The position numbers were made by a program, and so were the translations under genes. The notes under the pieces were generated by a model. That model did not search any database, was not told where the DNA came from, and saw nothing but the letters and a program-made list of their open reading frames with translations. Below, piece after piece: positions 1-9,752 of a DNA stretch of 64,000 nt; position 1 is the first letter of the stretch, and every line of letters begins with the position of its first letter. The DNA is from Porticoccaceae bacterium (GTDB taxonomy: Bacteria > Pseudomonadota > Gammaproteobacteria > Pseudomonadales > Porticoccaceae): assembly GCA_023229065.1 (NCBI GenBank), contig JALNZZ010000001.1:30281-94280 (forward strand). The letters run 5' to 3'.

Positions 1-18
1 CTCAGGTCTGGGGGGTGA
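1..18 (+). CDS. C-terminal end of an upstream gene (partial), possibly tsaC/yrdC
   Basis: The first five codons read Leu-Arg-Ser-Gly-Gly and end at TGA (16-18). TsaC/YrdC (tRNA threonylcarbamoyladenosine synthesis) proteins often end with a short Leu/Phe-Arg-x-Gly tail, and tsaC often lies just upstream of hemF-aroE in gammaproteobacteria. Only five residues are visible, so this is a guess from context. Confidence 0.25.
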   Translation, partial: LRSGG

Positions 19-49
19 GGTTATGCGGACAGGCTTTTTCAAGGAGTAG

Positions 50-967
<918 letters not shown>

Positions 968-976
968 GGTGGGCCG

Positions 977-1810
977 ATGACCGACAGTTATGCTGTGTTC
1001 GGCAATCCCATTGCCCACTCTCGCTCGCCGGAGATTCACAGCCGCTTTGCCGAAGCGACAGGTCAGGAGATGGCCTATCACCGCCAGCTGGTACCAGTGG
1101 ATGGTTTTGTCGAAGCTGCTGAAGCGTTTTTTCGCAGTGGCGGCAAAGGACTCAATATTACCCTGCCCTTCAAGCAGGAAGCCTTTGCCTGGGCGACGGA
1201 ACTGACATCGCGAGCCCGCCGGGCCGGCGCGGTGAACACCTTGGTGCCACTGGAGAGTGGCGCTATTCTGGGTGATAACACCGATGGCGCTGGTATGGTG
1301 CGCGACATGCTTGCGAATCATGAATGGGGCCTGGCCGCCCGTCGGGTACTGATACTCGGTGCCGGTGGTGCTGTGCGCGGTGTGTTGGAGCCACTGCTGG
1401 CGGAGCGACCGGCGGCGGTGACTATCGCCAATCGCACTGCGGCCAAGGCGCTGGAGCTGGCAGGGGCATTCAGTGAGCTGGGCGTGGTAGAAGGTTGTGG
1501 CTACGAGGGTTTGGCTGGAAGGTCGTTTGAGGTAGTGATCAATGGCACCAGCGCCAGTTTGGCTGGCGATTTGCCGCCCCTGCCCGAGGACCTGTTGGCC
1601 CCCGGCGCTCGCTGTTACGACATGGCTTACGGGCGCGAGCCCACGGTGTTCATGGCGTGGGCGGAGCGCCACGGTGCCGCCGCTGTGGCGGACGGCCTGG
1701 GTATGTTGGTGGAGCAAGCGGCGGAAGCGTTTTTGTTGTGGCGGGGGGTGCGCCCCGAGACCGTGCCGGTGATAGAGGCTCTGCGGGCAGACCTGGCATC
1801 AGCCGTCTGA
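977..1810 (+). CDS. aroE: Shikimate dehydrogenase (NADP+) AroE
   Basis: The product reduces 3-dehydroshikimate to shikimate with NADPH in aromatic amino acid synthesis. It is 277 residues long, typical of the family. The N-terminal substrate domain has the SRSP shikimate-binding motif (residues 15-18) and the catalytic lysine in NITLPFK (Lys66), followed by NTDGAGMV. The nucleotide-binding loop GAGGAVRG and the NRT motif after the next strand mark the NADP-binding Rossmann fold. It follows hemF by 9 bp with a GAGGTGGG ribosome site. Its stop codon overlaps the 3' end of the convergent gene on the minus strand by 12 bp. Confidence 0.97.
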   Translation: MTDSYAVFGNPIAHSRSPEIHSRFAEATGQEMAYHRQLVPVDGFVEAAEAFFRSGGKGLNITLPFKQEAFAWATELTSRARRAGAVNTLVPLESGAILGDNTDGAGMVRDMLANHEWGLAARRVLILGAGGAVRGVLEPLLAERPAAVTIANRTAAKALELAGAFSELGVVEGCGYEGLAGRSFEVVINGTSASLAGDLPPLPEDLLAPGARCYDMAYGREPTVFMAWAERHGAAAVADGLGMLVEQAAEAFLLWRGVRPETVPVIEALRADLASAV

Positions 1811-2362
1811 CGACTGGCTGGCCTCCTCTGCCAAATACTGGTCTTTCAGCTTGACGTAGTTCAGCGGCGAATAAGTAAAGAATTTCCGTTCAGAGTCCTT
1901 GAGCGGGCGGCCCTGTTTGCAGGGATTGCCAACATAGACAAAGCCGCTTTCCAGGGTTTTGCCGGGTGGGACCATGCAGCCGGCACCGATAATGACTTCA
2001 TCCTCTACCACCGCACCATCGTTGACGATAGCGCCATTGCCCACCAGGATGCGGTTGCCCAAGGTGCAGCCATGCAGGATGGCGCGGTGGCCGATTATCA
2101 CGTCATCCCCGATGGTCAGCGGCCAGCCGCCGGGGTTGAAGTCGCTGGCATGGGTGATGTGCAGGACAGCATTGTCCTGAACGTTTGAGCGGTGGCCGAT
2201 ACGAATGCGGTGCATATCGCCGCGAATGACTGCACCGGGCCAAACGGAGACATCGTCACCAAGCTCTACGTCGCCGATGACGGTGGCTGCGGGGTCGATA
2301 TAGGTTCGCTGGCCGAGACGGGGAGTTTTGCCGCCAAATGAGCGGATGGATGAGCGGGACAT
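1799..2362 (-). CDS. Gamma-carbonic anhydrase family left-handed beta-helix protein (YrdA-like)
   Basis: This 187-residue protein consists of hexapeptide repeats ([18 protein letters not shown] style) forming a trimeric left-handed beta-helix. The metal-binding histidines of the gamma-carbonic anhydrase class are visible as HITH and the later GHRAILHGC block. Close relatives are E. coli YrdA and Pseudomonas PaaY-like proteins, some of which lack measured carbonic anhydrase activity, so the enzymatic role is uncertain. The frame continues upstream to 2524, but I chose ATG at 2362, which gives the family N-terminus ([13 protein letters not shown]) and has AGGAAT just upstream. It is convergent with aroE, the two genes sharing 12 bp at their ends. 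Confidence 0.88.
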   Translation of the reverse strand: MSRSSIRSFGGKTPRLGQRTYIDPAATVIGDVELGDDVSVWPGAVIRGDMHRIRIGHRSNVQDNAVLHITHASDFNPGGWPLTIGDDVIIGHRAILHGCTLGNRILVGNGAIVNDGAVVEDEVIIGAGCMVPPGKTLESGFVYVGNPCKQGRPLKDSERKFFTYSPLNYVKLKDQYLAEEASQSSDG

Positions 2363-2435
2363 GGCGGATTCCTGTGCTGCCTGATGCGGGAGGGCTATAA
2401 TAAGCTTCCGCGGGGCTGAATCAAGAGTGGTGTCT

Positions 2436-2675
2436 ATGACTGTGGTAAAACGTTTTATCGCCGGGGCCGTGTGTCCGCGTTGCGCGGCTATGGACCGCAT
2501 CGTGATGTACAGCGAGAACGGCAAGCAGTTCCGCGAGTGTGTCAGCTGTGGTTATCGTGACGAAATGCTCCTCCAATCCTCCCCTCGAGAGCTGGATACT
2601 CGAGTCAATCGCAGTGAGGAAGAGCGCCGCGACGAGGTTCGACCAGTGAAACTAATAGATCCTAAAGCTGTTTGA
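2436..2675 (+). CDS. yheV: YheV-like small zinc-ribbon protein (DUF2387)
   Basis: The 79-residue product begins MTVVKRFIAGAVCPRC and has two CxxC pairs (CPRC and CVSC), which should form a zinc ribbon. This matches the DUF2387/YheV family of short proteins with KRFIAGA at the N-terminus. Function is unknown; in E. coli yheV lies next to a potassium efflux gene. An in-frame GTG at 2427 is possible, but ATG 2436 gives the family N-terminus and has AGAG eight bases upstream. It is divergent from the carbonic anhydrase-like gene, with start codons 73 bp apart. Confidence 0.85.
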   Translation: MTVVKRFIAGAVCPRCAAMDRIVMYSENGKQFRECVSCGYRDEMLLQSSPRELDTRVNRSEEERRDEVRPVKLIDPKAV

Positions 2676-2743
2676 CCTGCCGGCGCTGAAGGGAGGAGCC
2701 TACCTTTCCAGCCTTGCCGTTTCTTGTGCTCTGTCTCACTTCT

Positions 2744-3379
2744 TTAATGAATCGTCGGCGGCAGCCGGAAGATATCTCCCGCCAGGCTATCCTGTAAGCA
2801 CGGCCAGCGCTGCATCAGCGCTTTTGTCAAAGTGGCCGATGGTGCTTTCTGTCCCGCAGCCGGTGATGGCGGCGCCCAGCCGCTGACTAAATCACTGCTC
2901 AGCAGGCTCGCGGCGCTGTCCAACTGATTGGCGAAGCCTTCACCGATCAGTTGGTGGATCACCAGGTTGGAGCGCGTGCTATCAAGGGGAATTAAGGCTT
3001 GTCCATGGACCACCAGGTGGTGGTCGCTGGTTTCCTCAATCAGTCGATGAGCCAGGTAGGCGCTACTCATGGCGCCATTCAATCCCAGGTGACCTTGGAG
3101 CAGTGGCGGGGGGCGAGCAAATAGTTCTCCGCAGCTATTTGCCAGTACTTCTGCTCTGTCCTCGGTGCCCTGCAGGGCGTTGAGTTCGAGCAGGGCGTCG
3201 AGAATATCTGGCAACCGCCTGACATACTGAGTGACGAAGTCGAGCAGCTCGCTAGCGCGGGGCGCAATGGTGCCGTGGAGGCTGTGCAGCCGACTTCGTA
3301 GCAGCTGGCTCAGCTCGCCGGTCCGCTGCTCGTGGTGTTCGGCATTTGCGATGATGGTGCGTAGATTGACGGTATCCAT
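2744..3379 (-). CDS. Conserved hypothetical protein, soluble, about 211 aa
   Basis: I do not recognise this family. From ATG 3379 the product is 211 residues, mostly helical, rich in Leu, Ala and His, with no membrane span or signal peptide. The frame remains open to 3487, and a longer start would add a hydrophobic stretch that reads like translated promoter DNA rather than a membrane anchor. No clear ribosome site precedes either start. It is divergent from the cytochrome oxidase operon. The codon pattern and absence of stops over more than 600 bp support a real gene. Confidence 0.65.
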   Translation of the reverse strand: MDTVNLRTIIANAEHHEQRTGELSQLLRSRLHSLHGTIAPRASELLDFVTQYVRRLPDILDALLELNALQGTEDRAEVLANSCGELFARPPPLLQGHLGLNGAMSSAYLAHRLIEETSDHHLVVHGQALIPLDSTRSNLVIHQLIGEGFANQLDSAASLLSSDLVSGWAPPSPAAGQKAPSATLTKALMQRWPCLQDSLAGDIFRLPPTIH

Positions 3380-3560
3380 GAAGAAAAAGCTAGCTCCGTA
3401 GTGCCAGATTGCAAAGAACCAAAGTGCATATAAGAGGCTCTTCAAGATTGAGTCTGTCTCGCCAAGGCCCGTCTGGCCTACAAACAAGCAGTTTTTGGGT
3501 GCTTTATTATCCCGAGGAAAAAAGCCTGTTTATTTGCGCTGGATCATGGTTTTTCTACCG

Positions 3561-3589
3561 TGACTGTCGCGGAATTGTTCTGCTATACT
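3561..3589 (+). promoter_or_regulatory. Candidate sigma-70 promoter of the cytochrome oxidase operon
   Basis: TATACT at 3584-3589 is a good -10 element; TGACTG at 3561-3566, 17 bp upstream, is a weak -35. It lies 95 bp before coxB. The rest of the 3380-3684 gap shows no other gene. Confidence 0.4.
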
Positions 3590-3684
3590 CGGGCGACTGT
3601 CCGGGTAGACAGCGCTTTTTCTTGCTACGGCACTTCTGCACGGAGACGAGAACTCTACTAAATTAATAATGGAGAAAACGGGCG

Positions 3685-4839
3685 ATGCTAGCTAATGCCA
3701 AGCAGTTCATCATGCGCGTGCTTACTCCTTTTCTGCTATTTCCATTGGCTGCCGCCGCCCAGGCGCAACAGAGTGGAACATGGCGAGAGGTGTTAAACAT
3801 GACGCCGGGCGTCACGGAAGTGAGTCGGCAAATCTACGATCTACACATGATTATCCTCTGGATCTGTGTAGCAATAGGTACAGCGGTATTTGCCGTGATG
3901 TTCTACAGTGTGATAGTGCATCGGAAGTCTCGGGGTTATAAAGCAGCAAACTTTCATGAAAGCACTACCGTAGAAATCATCTGGACCGTCGTCCCCGCTC
4001 TTATTCTCGTCATCATCGCCATCCCCGCCACCAAAACCCTCGTCAATCTCTACGATACTTCCGATGCTGAACTGGACGTCAAAGTTACTGGTTACCAGTG
4101 GCGTTGGCAGTACGAGTATCTGGGCGAGGGCGTGCAGTTTATGAGCGATCTGTCATCCAGTAATGACCAGATCTATAACCGTGAAGAAAAAGGTGAGTTC
4201 TATCTCGCTGAGGTCACCGAGCCGCTGGTGATTCCTGTCGATACCAAAGTGAGATTTCTGATCACTGCCAACGATGTTATCCACTCCTGGTGGATGACCG
4301 ACTTCGGGGTCAAGAAGGACGCTATACCAGGCTATATCAATGAAACCTGGGCACGAGTCGATAAAACCGGTGTGTATCGCGGTTATTGTGCCGAGCTGTG
4401 TGGTCAGGGCCATGCCTTTATGCCGGTGGTAGTTCATGTGGTGGAAAAGGACGAGTTCGCTCAGTGGCTCGATGATAAAAAAGCCGAAGCCGAAACTCTT
4501 CGCGAGTTGGCATCCCAGCAGTTTTCCCTGGAAGAGCTGATGGAGCGCGGCGAAGGTGTTCACAACCGTACTTGCTCTGCTTGTCACCAGACCAGCGGTG
4601 AAGGCATTGCCGGCGTGTTCCCACCTATTAAGGGAAGCGCTCTGGCTTTGGGACCTGTAGAAGACCACATGAATATCGTGGTGAATGGTTCTCCCGGCAC
4701 CGCCATGCAGGCGTTCGGCGGTCAGCTCTCCGAGGTGGATATCGCCGCGGTGCTTACCTACCAGCGCAATGCCTGGGGTAACGACACCGGCGATGTGGTC
4801 CAGCCCGTCGATGTTCTCATGTTCAAACAGGGCCAGTAA
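3685..4839 (+). CDS. coxB: Cytochrome c oxidase subunit II with fused cytochrome c domain
   Basis: Subunit II of the aa3-type terminal oxidase receives electrons at the CuA centre. The 384-residue product has a signal peptide (to about residue 28), two membrane segments (about 53-75 and 97-117), and a cupredoxin domain with the CuA ligands His200, Cys235, Glu237, Cys239, His243 and Met246. A C-terminal cytochrome c domain carries CSACH (Cys297, Cys300, His301), so this is the caa3-like, haem c-containing form also found in Pseudomonas. GGAG lies ten bases before ATG 3685. It opens the operon coxB-coxA-ctaG-coxC, which continues with assembly genes after a terminator and one reversed gene. Confidence 0.97.
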   Translation: MLANAKQFIMRVLTPFLLFPLAAAAQAQQSGTWREVLNMTPGVTEVSRQIYDLHMIILWICVAIGTAVFAVMFYSVIVHRKSRGYKAANFHESTTVEIIWTVVPALILVIIAIPATKTLVNLYDTSDAELDVKVTGYQWRWQYEYLGEGVQFMSDLSSSNDQIYNREEKGEFYLAEVTEPLVIPVDTKVRFLITANDVIHSWWMTDFGVKKDAIPGYINETWARVDKTGVYRGYCAELCGQGHAFMPVVVHVVEKDEFAQWLDDKKAEAETLRELASQQFSLEELMERGEGVHNRTCSACHQTSGEGIAGVFPPIKGSALALGPVEDHMNIVVNGSPGTAMQAFGGQLSEVDIAAVLTYQRNAWGNDTGDVVQPVDVLMFKQGQ

Positions 4840-4854
4840 CGGAGGATTAAAGTC

Positions 4855-6408
4855 ATGGCACACGGTCCCGCTAAAGGTATTGGTCGCTGGCTCTTCACCA
4901 CGAACCATAAAGACATTGGCACAATGTATCTTTGGTTCAGCTTTTCCATGTTCTTTCTGGGTGGCTTTTTCGCGATGGTTATTCGCGCTGAATTATTTGC
5001 CCCTGGTATGCAGCTCGTCGACCCCAACTTTTTCAACCAGATGACTACCATGCACGGGCTGGTAATGGTGTTCGGCGCCATCATGCCCGCCTTCGTGGGG
5101 TTGGCCAACTGGATGATTCCACTGCAGATTGGCGCGCCTGATATGGCTCTGCCGAGAATGAATAACCTGAGTTTCTGGATTCTGCCCTGTGCGTTCATCG
5201 TTTTGGCGTCCACACTATTTATGGAGGGCGGTGCTCCCAACTTTGGTTGGACTTTCTATGCGCCTCTCTCCACTACCTATGCGCCAGCGTCGGTAAATTA
5301 CTTTATCTTCGCTCTCCACATCATGGGCGCGTCGTCGATCATGGGCTCCATCAATATCATCGCCACTATTCTCAATATGCGTGCCCCCGGTATGACGCTG
5401 ATGAAAATGCCGATGTTCGCTTGGACCTGGCTTATCACTGCCTTCCTGTTAGTAGCGGTGATGCCGGTACTGGCTGGCGCTGTTACCATGATTTTGATGG
5501 ATATTAACTTCGGTACCAGTTTCTTCGACGCCGCTGGTGGCGGGGACCCGGTGTTGTTCCAGCATGTCTTCTGGTTCTTCGGGCACCCCGAGGTATACAT
5601 CATCATCCTCCCTGCTTTTGGTGTGATTTCTGCAATTATCCCCACCTTTAGTCGCAAGCCGCTGTTTGGCTATTCATCCATGGTGTATGCCACTGCAGCC
5701 ATTGCCTTCCTGTCCTTTATCGTGTGGGCGCACCACATGTTTACGGTCGGAATGCCGATCGCAGGTGAGCTGTATTTTATGTATGCCACCATGCTGATCG
5801 CGGTGCCCACTGGCGTGAAAGTGTTTAACTGGGTGACCACCATGTTCAGGGGGTCAATCAGCCTGGAAACCCCAATGCTGTTTGCCATTGCCTTTGTGAT
5901 CCTGTTTACCATCGGTGGTTTCACTGGTGTGATGCTGGCGCTCGCACCGGCAGATATCCAGTACCACGATACCTACTTTGTGGTGGCTCACTTCCACTAT
6001 GTGATGGTGGCCGGTGCGGTATTCTCGGGGACTGGCGCTGTCTACTACTGGCTGCCCAAATGGTGTGGCCGCATGTATAACGAGGCGCTGGGCAAAGTGC
6101 AGTTCTGGCTTGCATTCATCGGCTTCAACATCGCTTTCTTCCCGCAGCACTTCCTGGGGCTAGCCGGTATGCCCCGTCGCTACGCCGATTACTCCTTGCA
6201 GTTTGCCGATTGGAATATGGTGTCCAGCGTGGGCGCTTTTATGTACGGCGCGGCGCAGGTGCTGCTTCTTTACAACGTGCTGAGCACCGTTATCGCGGGC
6301 AAGAAGGTGACTGAGCCCAAGACGTGGGAAGGGGCGGAAGGCCTGGAGTGGACAGTGCCAACACCTGCTCCCTACCACACTTTCACTACGCCACCCGAGG
6401 TGAAGTGA
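4855..6408 (+). CDS. coxA: Cytochrome c oxidase subunit I
   Basis: The catalytic subunit reduces O2 to water at the haem a3-CuB centre and pumps protons. The 517-residue protein has twelve predicted membrane segments. Visible signatures are [11 protein letters not shown] at the N-terminus, the low-spin haem a histidine in MTTMHG, the CuB site in [11 protein letters not shown] and WAHHMFTVG, and [13 protein letters not shown] with the paired haem histidines. The GHPEVY glutamate marks a type A1 D-channel. A strong GGAGGATT ribosome site precedes ATG 4855, and coxB ends 15 bp upstream. Confidence 0.98.
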   Translation: MAHGPAKGIGRWLFTTNHKDIGTMYLWFSFSMFFLGGFFAMVIRAELFAPGMQLVDPNFFNQMTTMHGLVMVFGAIMPAFVGLANWMIPLQIGAPDMALPRMNNLSFWILPCAFIVLASTLFMEGGAPNFGWTFYAPLSTTYAPASVNYFIFALHIMGASSIMGSINIIATILNMRAPGMTLMKMPMFAWTWLITAFLLVAVMPVLAGAVTMILMDINFGTSFFDAAGGGDPVLFQHVFWFFGHPEVYIIILPAFGVISAIIPTFSRKPLFGYSSMVYATAAIAFLSFIVWAHHMFTVGMPIAGELYFMYATMLIAVPTGVKVFNWVTTMFRGSISLETPMLFAIAFVILFTIGGFTGVMLALAPADIQYHDTYFVVAHFHYVMVAGAVFSGTGAVYYWLPKWCGRMYNEALGKVQFWLAFIGFNIAFFPQHFLGLAGMPRRYADYSLQFADWNMVSSVGAFMYGAAQVLLLYNVLSTVIAGKKVTEPKTWEGAEGLEWTVPTPAPYHTFTTPPEVK

Positions 6409-6443
6409 CTACACTGTAACTGTAGCAACGAGAGGAGGTAAGC

Positions 6444-6998
6444 ATGGCTACTGCTGTTCATAAGACACTGATAAAACTGAGTGTTGGCGCGGTTGTTATG
6501 TTTGCCTTCGCCATGTTTGCAATGCCACCTCTGTATACCATGTTTTGTGAAGTAACGGGTATCGGGATCAACACTGGCGAGCCGTATGTCGCGACAGAGG
6601 CAGGTATTGATGAAAGTCGCACCGTGCGAGTGCAATTCGTCACCACCAATAATGCTGAAATGCCCTGGCAGTTTGCGCCTAGCATCCACGAAGTGAGAGT
6701 TCATCCCGGTGAGCCGACGCCGGTAACTTTTTGGGCTCACAACACCACCGACAATGATATGGTGGGTCAAGCCATTCCCAATGTGGCGCCCTTTAATGCG
6801 GCTCAGTACTTTCACAAGACGGAATGTTTTTGCTTTAACAACCAGCCGCTGGCGGCCGGTGAAAAGGCAGACTTGCCTTTGGTCTTCATTGTGGACCCGG
6901 ATCTGCCTCCGGCAGTGAAAACCATCACTCTGTCGTACACCATGTTTGATATCACGGATCGCCAGAGCGGCGGCCCTGTAGCAGCCACAACAAACTGA
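6444..6998 (+). CDS. ctaG: Cytochrome c oxidase assembly protein CtaG (Cox11)
   Basis: Cox11 delivers copper to the CuB site of subunit I. The 184-residue product has one N-terminal membrane segment (about residues 11-30) and a periplasmic immunoglobulin-like domain with the copper-binding CFCF motif in KTECFCFNNQPL. This is the Cox11/CtaG type, unrelated to the multi-span CtaG of Gram-positives. It has an excellent GAGGAGGT ribosome site and sits between coxA and coxC, as in Pseudomonas. Confidence 0.96.
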   Translation: MATAVHKTLIKLSVGAVVMFAFAMFAMPPLYTMFCEVTGIGINTGEPYVATEAGIDESRTVRVQFVTTNNAEMPWQFAPSIHEVRVHPGEPTPVTFWAHNTTDNDMVGQAIPNVAPFNAAQYFHKTECFCFNNQPLAAGEKADLPLVFIVDPDLPPAVKTITLSYTMFDITDRQSGGPVAATTN

Positions 6999-7044
6999 AG
7001 AGCAATAGCGCGCCCGGGTAGGGGTGTTAATTCGGAGAGCAATA

Positions 7045-7929
7045 ATGATGGCAACTGAAAGCAGTACTTACTATGTACCGGAGCAAAGCAAGCTTCCGGT
7101 AGTGACCGGCATTGGTCTGGGTGTCATGGCTTGGGGAGCGGCCACCTGGGCAAAAGGCGGCTCAAGCATGGTTTTCCTGGTGGGTGTGTTGATTCTGGGC
7201 ACGGCGCTTTTCAGCTGGTTTAGCACTGTCATTCGGGAGAATCGCGCTGGTCTCACCAACGACCAGCTCAAGCGCTCCTATGTGTGGGCCATGACCTGGT
7301 TTATCTTCTCCGAAGCAATGTTTTTTGCCGTGCTCTTCGGCTCCCTGTTTTATGTGCGTGTGTTGGCATTGCCGTGGCTCAGTGAAGGCCCTACCCAGGA
7401 ATTGCTGTGGAACGGGTTTGAAGCTTCATGGCCCCTGTTCGTTACCCCCGACATGGCTGTTGCCGGGGAGGCGGCGCGGGTAAAGGGCCCTGATGCCATC
7501 ATCGACCCCTGGCATCTGCCACTGATCAATACCCTGATCCTGATGGCGTCCAGTGTCACTCTCCATGTCGCTCACACAGCGCTTAAAAAAAATAGTCGCA
7601 AGCCGTTTCTTATTTGGCTGGGCATCACGGTCGTGCTGGGTATCACTTTCTTGTTCTTTCAGGTCGAAGAATATATTGAAGCCTACAGAGAGCTGGGTTT
7701 GACCCTTGGTTCGGGTATCTACGGCACAACTTTCTTTATGCTCACCGGTTTCCATGGCGCCCACGTGACGCTGGGTACCTTTATGCTGTTGGTGCAATGG
7801 CTTCGAGGTCTCAAGGGGCACTTCAGCCACGATGATGCCTTTGGCTTTGAAGCGTCTTCCTGGTATTGGCACTTTGTCGACGTAGTGTGGGTCGGGCTGT
7901 TTATCTTTGTCTATGTGTTGGGCTCCTGA
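7045..7929 (+). CDS. coxC: Cytochrome c oxidase subunit III
   Basis: Subunit III stabilises the oxidase core and the proton uptake path. The product is about 294 residues with seven membrane segments. Family features are the acidic residue in SEAMFFAVLF, FFQVEEYIEA, GFHGAHVTLG, and the C-terminal WYWHFVDVVWVGLF. Two adjacent ATGs (7045 and 7048) follow GGAGAG at 7034-7039; either could be used. A GTG at 7024 also extends the frame but lacks a ribosome site. A perfect hairpin terminator follows 53 bp after the stop. Confidence 0.96.
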   Translation: MMATESSTYYVPEQSKLPVVTGIGLGVMAWGAATWAKGGSSMVFLVGVLILGTALFSWFSTVIRENRAGLTNDQLKRSYVWAMTWFIFSEAMFFAVLFGSLFYVRVLALPWLSEGPTQELLWNGFEASWPLFVTPDMAVAGEAARVKGPDAIIDPWHLPLINTLILMASSVTLHVAHTALKKNSRKPFLIWLGITVVLGITFLFFQVEEYIEAYRELGLTLGSGIYGTTFFMLTGFHGAHVTLGTFMLLVQWLRGLKGHFSHDDAFGFEASSWYWHFVDVVWVGLFIFVYVLGS

Positions 7930-7982
7930 TCGCTGCTGACGGGGGCCGCGTTTAGGTAGAGTTCGACAGTGGGGCTTCACTA

Positions 7983-8010
7983 AAAATGGCCAGGCGACCC
8001 TGGCCATTTT
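7983..8010. terminator. Bidirectional Rho-independent terminator after coxC
   Basis: A perfect 12 bp stem (7983-7994 with 7999-8010) closes a CGAC tetraloop. The stem begins with AAAA and ends with TTTT, so it has a U-run in either direction. It separates coxC from the convergent DUF2909 gene. Confidence 0.9.
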
Positions 8011-8036
8011 GCTGTTATCCTCTTTAGCGAGCAGAT

Positions 8037-8285
8037 TTAGGGGCGCGGTGCTGTGTGATGTGGATGCAGCTGCTGGTCCCAAGGTGCGGTACTGCCTAGC
8101 TTACCGCTGACAAAGCCATAAGTGATGGCTCCCAGCAGCAGGGCGGCAAGTGTGACGCGCACTCCGAGGCTATGGAGCAGGCGCCGTCGCGAATTGCCAG
8201 CATCTTGAATCAGGAAGTACAGACCGCTGCTGAGACTTATCAACACCGCAACAAACAGCACGACAATAATGATTTTTAAAAGCAT
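8037..8285 (-). CDS. DUF2909 family twin-transmembrane protein
   Basis: This 82-residue protein has two hydrophobic segments (about residues 4-25 and 43-62) split by a basic loop, RRRLLHSLGVR. It matches the DUF2909 family, small inner-membrane proteins found inside cox loci of Pseudomonas relatives, here also reversed between coxC and SURF1. No molecular function is established; a role in oxidase assembly or stability is an inference from constant synteny. The C-terminal tail is His/Pro rich, which might bind metal. Confidence 0.85.
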   Translation of the reverse strand: MLLKIIIVVLFVAVLISLSSGLYFLIQDAGNSRRRLLHSLGVRVTLAALLLGAITYGFVSGKLGSTAPWDQQLHPHHTAPRP

Positions 8286-8322
8286 AGTAGTGTCCGCGTG
8301 GAATGGGGTGATTTAAACACAG

Positions 8323-9090
8323 ATGGGTGATGGGGCGAAGCTGACGGGTGCCAAGGGTTTTCACTGGCGGATCAACTGGCTGATACTGGTCTTTGCCGGC
8401 ATATTTTTGCCTCTCACCCTTGCACTCGGCTATTGGCAGCTGGGCCGTGCAGAGGAAAAGACAGCCTTGCTCGCGGCCAGCCTGGCCAATGAGCTGGCGC
8501 CACCTGTAACACTGGCAGAGCTGAGTCGCGCAGAAGATTACAATTATCGTCGTGTGCAGGTCAGTGGCTCCTTCGACAATCAACGTACGATATTGTTGCA
8601 GAATCGGGTACGCAACGGCCTGCCAGGGTATGAGGTTGTCGAGCCTTTCCAGGAGGCCAGGAGTGGCCGCTGGCTGCTGGTGAATCGTGGTTGGCTGCCC
8701 GGTGCAGCGGGTAACAAACCGCCGCTGGTTGTACCGGTAGAAGGCAAAGTATTGCTCAGTGGTCATCTTTACCGTTCACTGGGAGAACCCTTCACTCTCG
8801 GTGAAGAGCAGTGGCGTGAGGGCTGGCCGCAGGTGCTGCAAAATCTTGAAACTGAAGCGCTGGCTGAACGCCTGGGTGTGGTCCTCTATCCCTATACCTT
8901 AAGACTGGATATAGAGTCGCCCGGTGCTCTGACAGTAGGTTGGCCGAAAGTTAATATTCAACCGGAAAAGCATCGAGCCTATGCCGTCCAGTGGTTTGCT
9001 ATGGCTGCTGCACTGGTGATGTTGTCCGTTTTTGCGAATTCAAACCTGGGCGAAGTGATTCGCCGCGTATGGAGAAGACCTAATGAGTGA
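8323..9090 (+). CDS. SURF1 family cytochrome oxidase assembly protein
   Basis: SURF1 helps insert haem a into subunit I. The 255-residue protein shows the family layout: an N-terminal membrane helix (about 18-37) followed by LGYWQLGRAEEK, a large periplasmic domain with the conserved LLQNR and LLVNRGWLP blocks, and a second helix near residues 220-240 after VNIQPEKHRAYAVQWF. It overlaps the next gene by 8 bp (ATGAGTGA), indicating translational coupling. It starts the second cox transcription unit. Confidence 0.93.
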   Translation: MGDGAKLTGAKGFHWRINWLILVFAGIFLPLTLALGYWQLGRAEEKTALLAASLANELAPPVTLAELSRAEDYNYRRVQVSGSFDNQRTILLQNRVRNGLPGYEVVEPFQEARSGRWLLVNRGWLPGAAGNKPPLVVPVEGKVLLSGHLYRSLGEPFTLGEEQWREGWPQVLQNLETEALAERLGVVLYPYTLRLDIESPGALTVGWPKVNIQPEKHRAYAVQWFAMAAALVMLSVFANSNLGEVIRRVWRRPNE

Positions 9091-9706
9091 GGGCGCCAAG
9101 AGCTATAGTGCACCCCTGCAGATCGTGTTGATGTTGGGAATAGTCATTGCCACTATCATCGCTGGCTATCTGATGACCCCGCGCACCGATGAAGCACGTC
9201 AATCCCTGGTGGAAACGCTGGGGACCAAAAACAAAGGTGTATTGTTGTCGCCTACCCTCGATATTGATGCCTTGGCGTTACAGCGAGGCGACGGGACTCG
9301 CTGGAGTATTCCTCAGGGAAGCTTGCGCTGGCGCATCCTGATTCCCGCTGTGGATCAGTGCAATGAAGAATGCCGACAGATGCTCTATATCACCCGCCAA
9401 ATCCATATCCGTCTTAATAAGCAGGCGAACAGGGTGGAGCGCGCTTACGTATCCCTCGGTGAAGAGGTTGATCCGTCGTTTAAGGAATTCCTCGATCAAG
9501 AACACCCCTATACGCTAGCCCTCAGGACCGATCGGGAGCACTTCGAAAGCTGGCTGGCGGGTAGCCAGCTCGACTGGCAGCCCGACAAGCAGGTGGCGAT
9601 TCTGGTGGACCCCGTTGGGCGCGCCATGATGTTCTACACCAGTGACGATCCGGGCACGGATATTCTGTTGGATCTAGAGCATTTGCTCAAACACTCTCCC
9701 CAGTAG
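9083..9706 (+). CDS. Cytochrome oxidase-associated membrane protein with thioredoxin-like CxxxC
   Basis: The 207-residue product has one N-terminal membrane helix (about residues 11-31) and a periplasmic domain. Cys93 and Cys97 form a CNEEC motif in a strand-turn-helix context like the CxxxC copper site of SCO proteins, and the domain reads as a divergent thioredoxin fold. A protein of this type occupies the same position between SURF1 and ctaA in Pseudomonas. I infer a role in copper or thiol handling during oxidase assembly; it lacks a clear SCO-type downstream histidine. It is coupled to SURF1 by an 8 bp overlap. Confidence 0.78.
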   Translation: MSEGAKSYSAPLQIVLMLGIVIATIIAGYLMTPRTDEARQSLVETLGTKNKGVLLSPTLDIDALALQRGDGTRWSIPQGSLRWRILIPAVDQCNEECRQMLYITRQIHIRLNKQANRVERAYVSLGEEVDPSFKEFLDQEHPYTLALRTDREHFESWLAGSQLDWQPDKQVAILVDPVGRAMMFYTSDDPGTDILLDLEHLLKHSPQ

Positions 9707-9752
9707 CGGCTGGTGGATTCCTCCTTTTTTGCATGTTCTGGAGTAAATGCCC

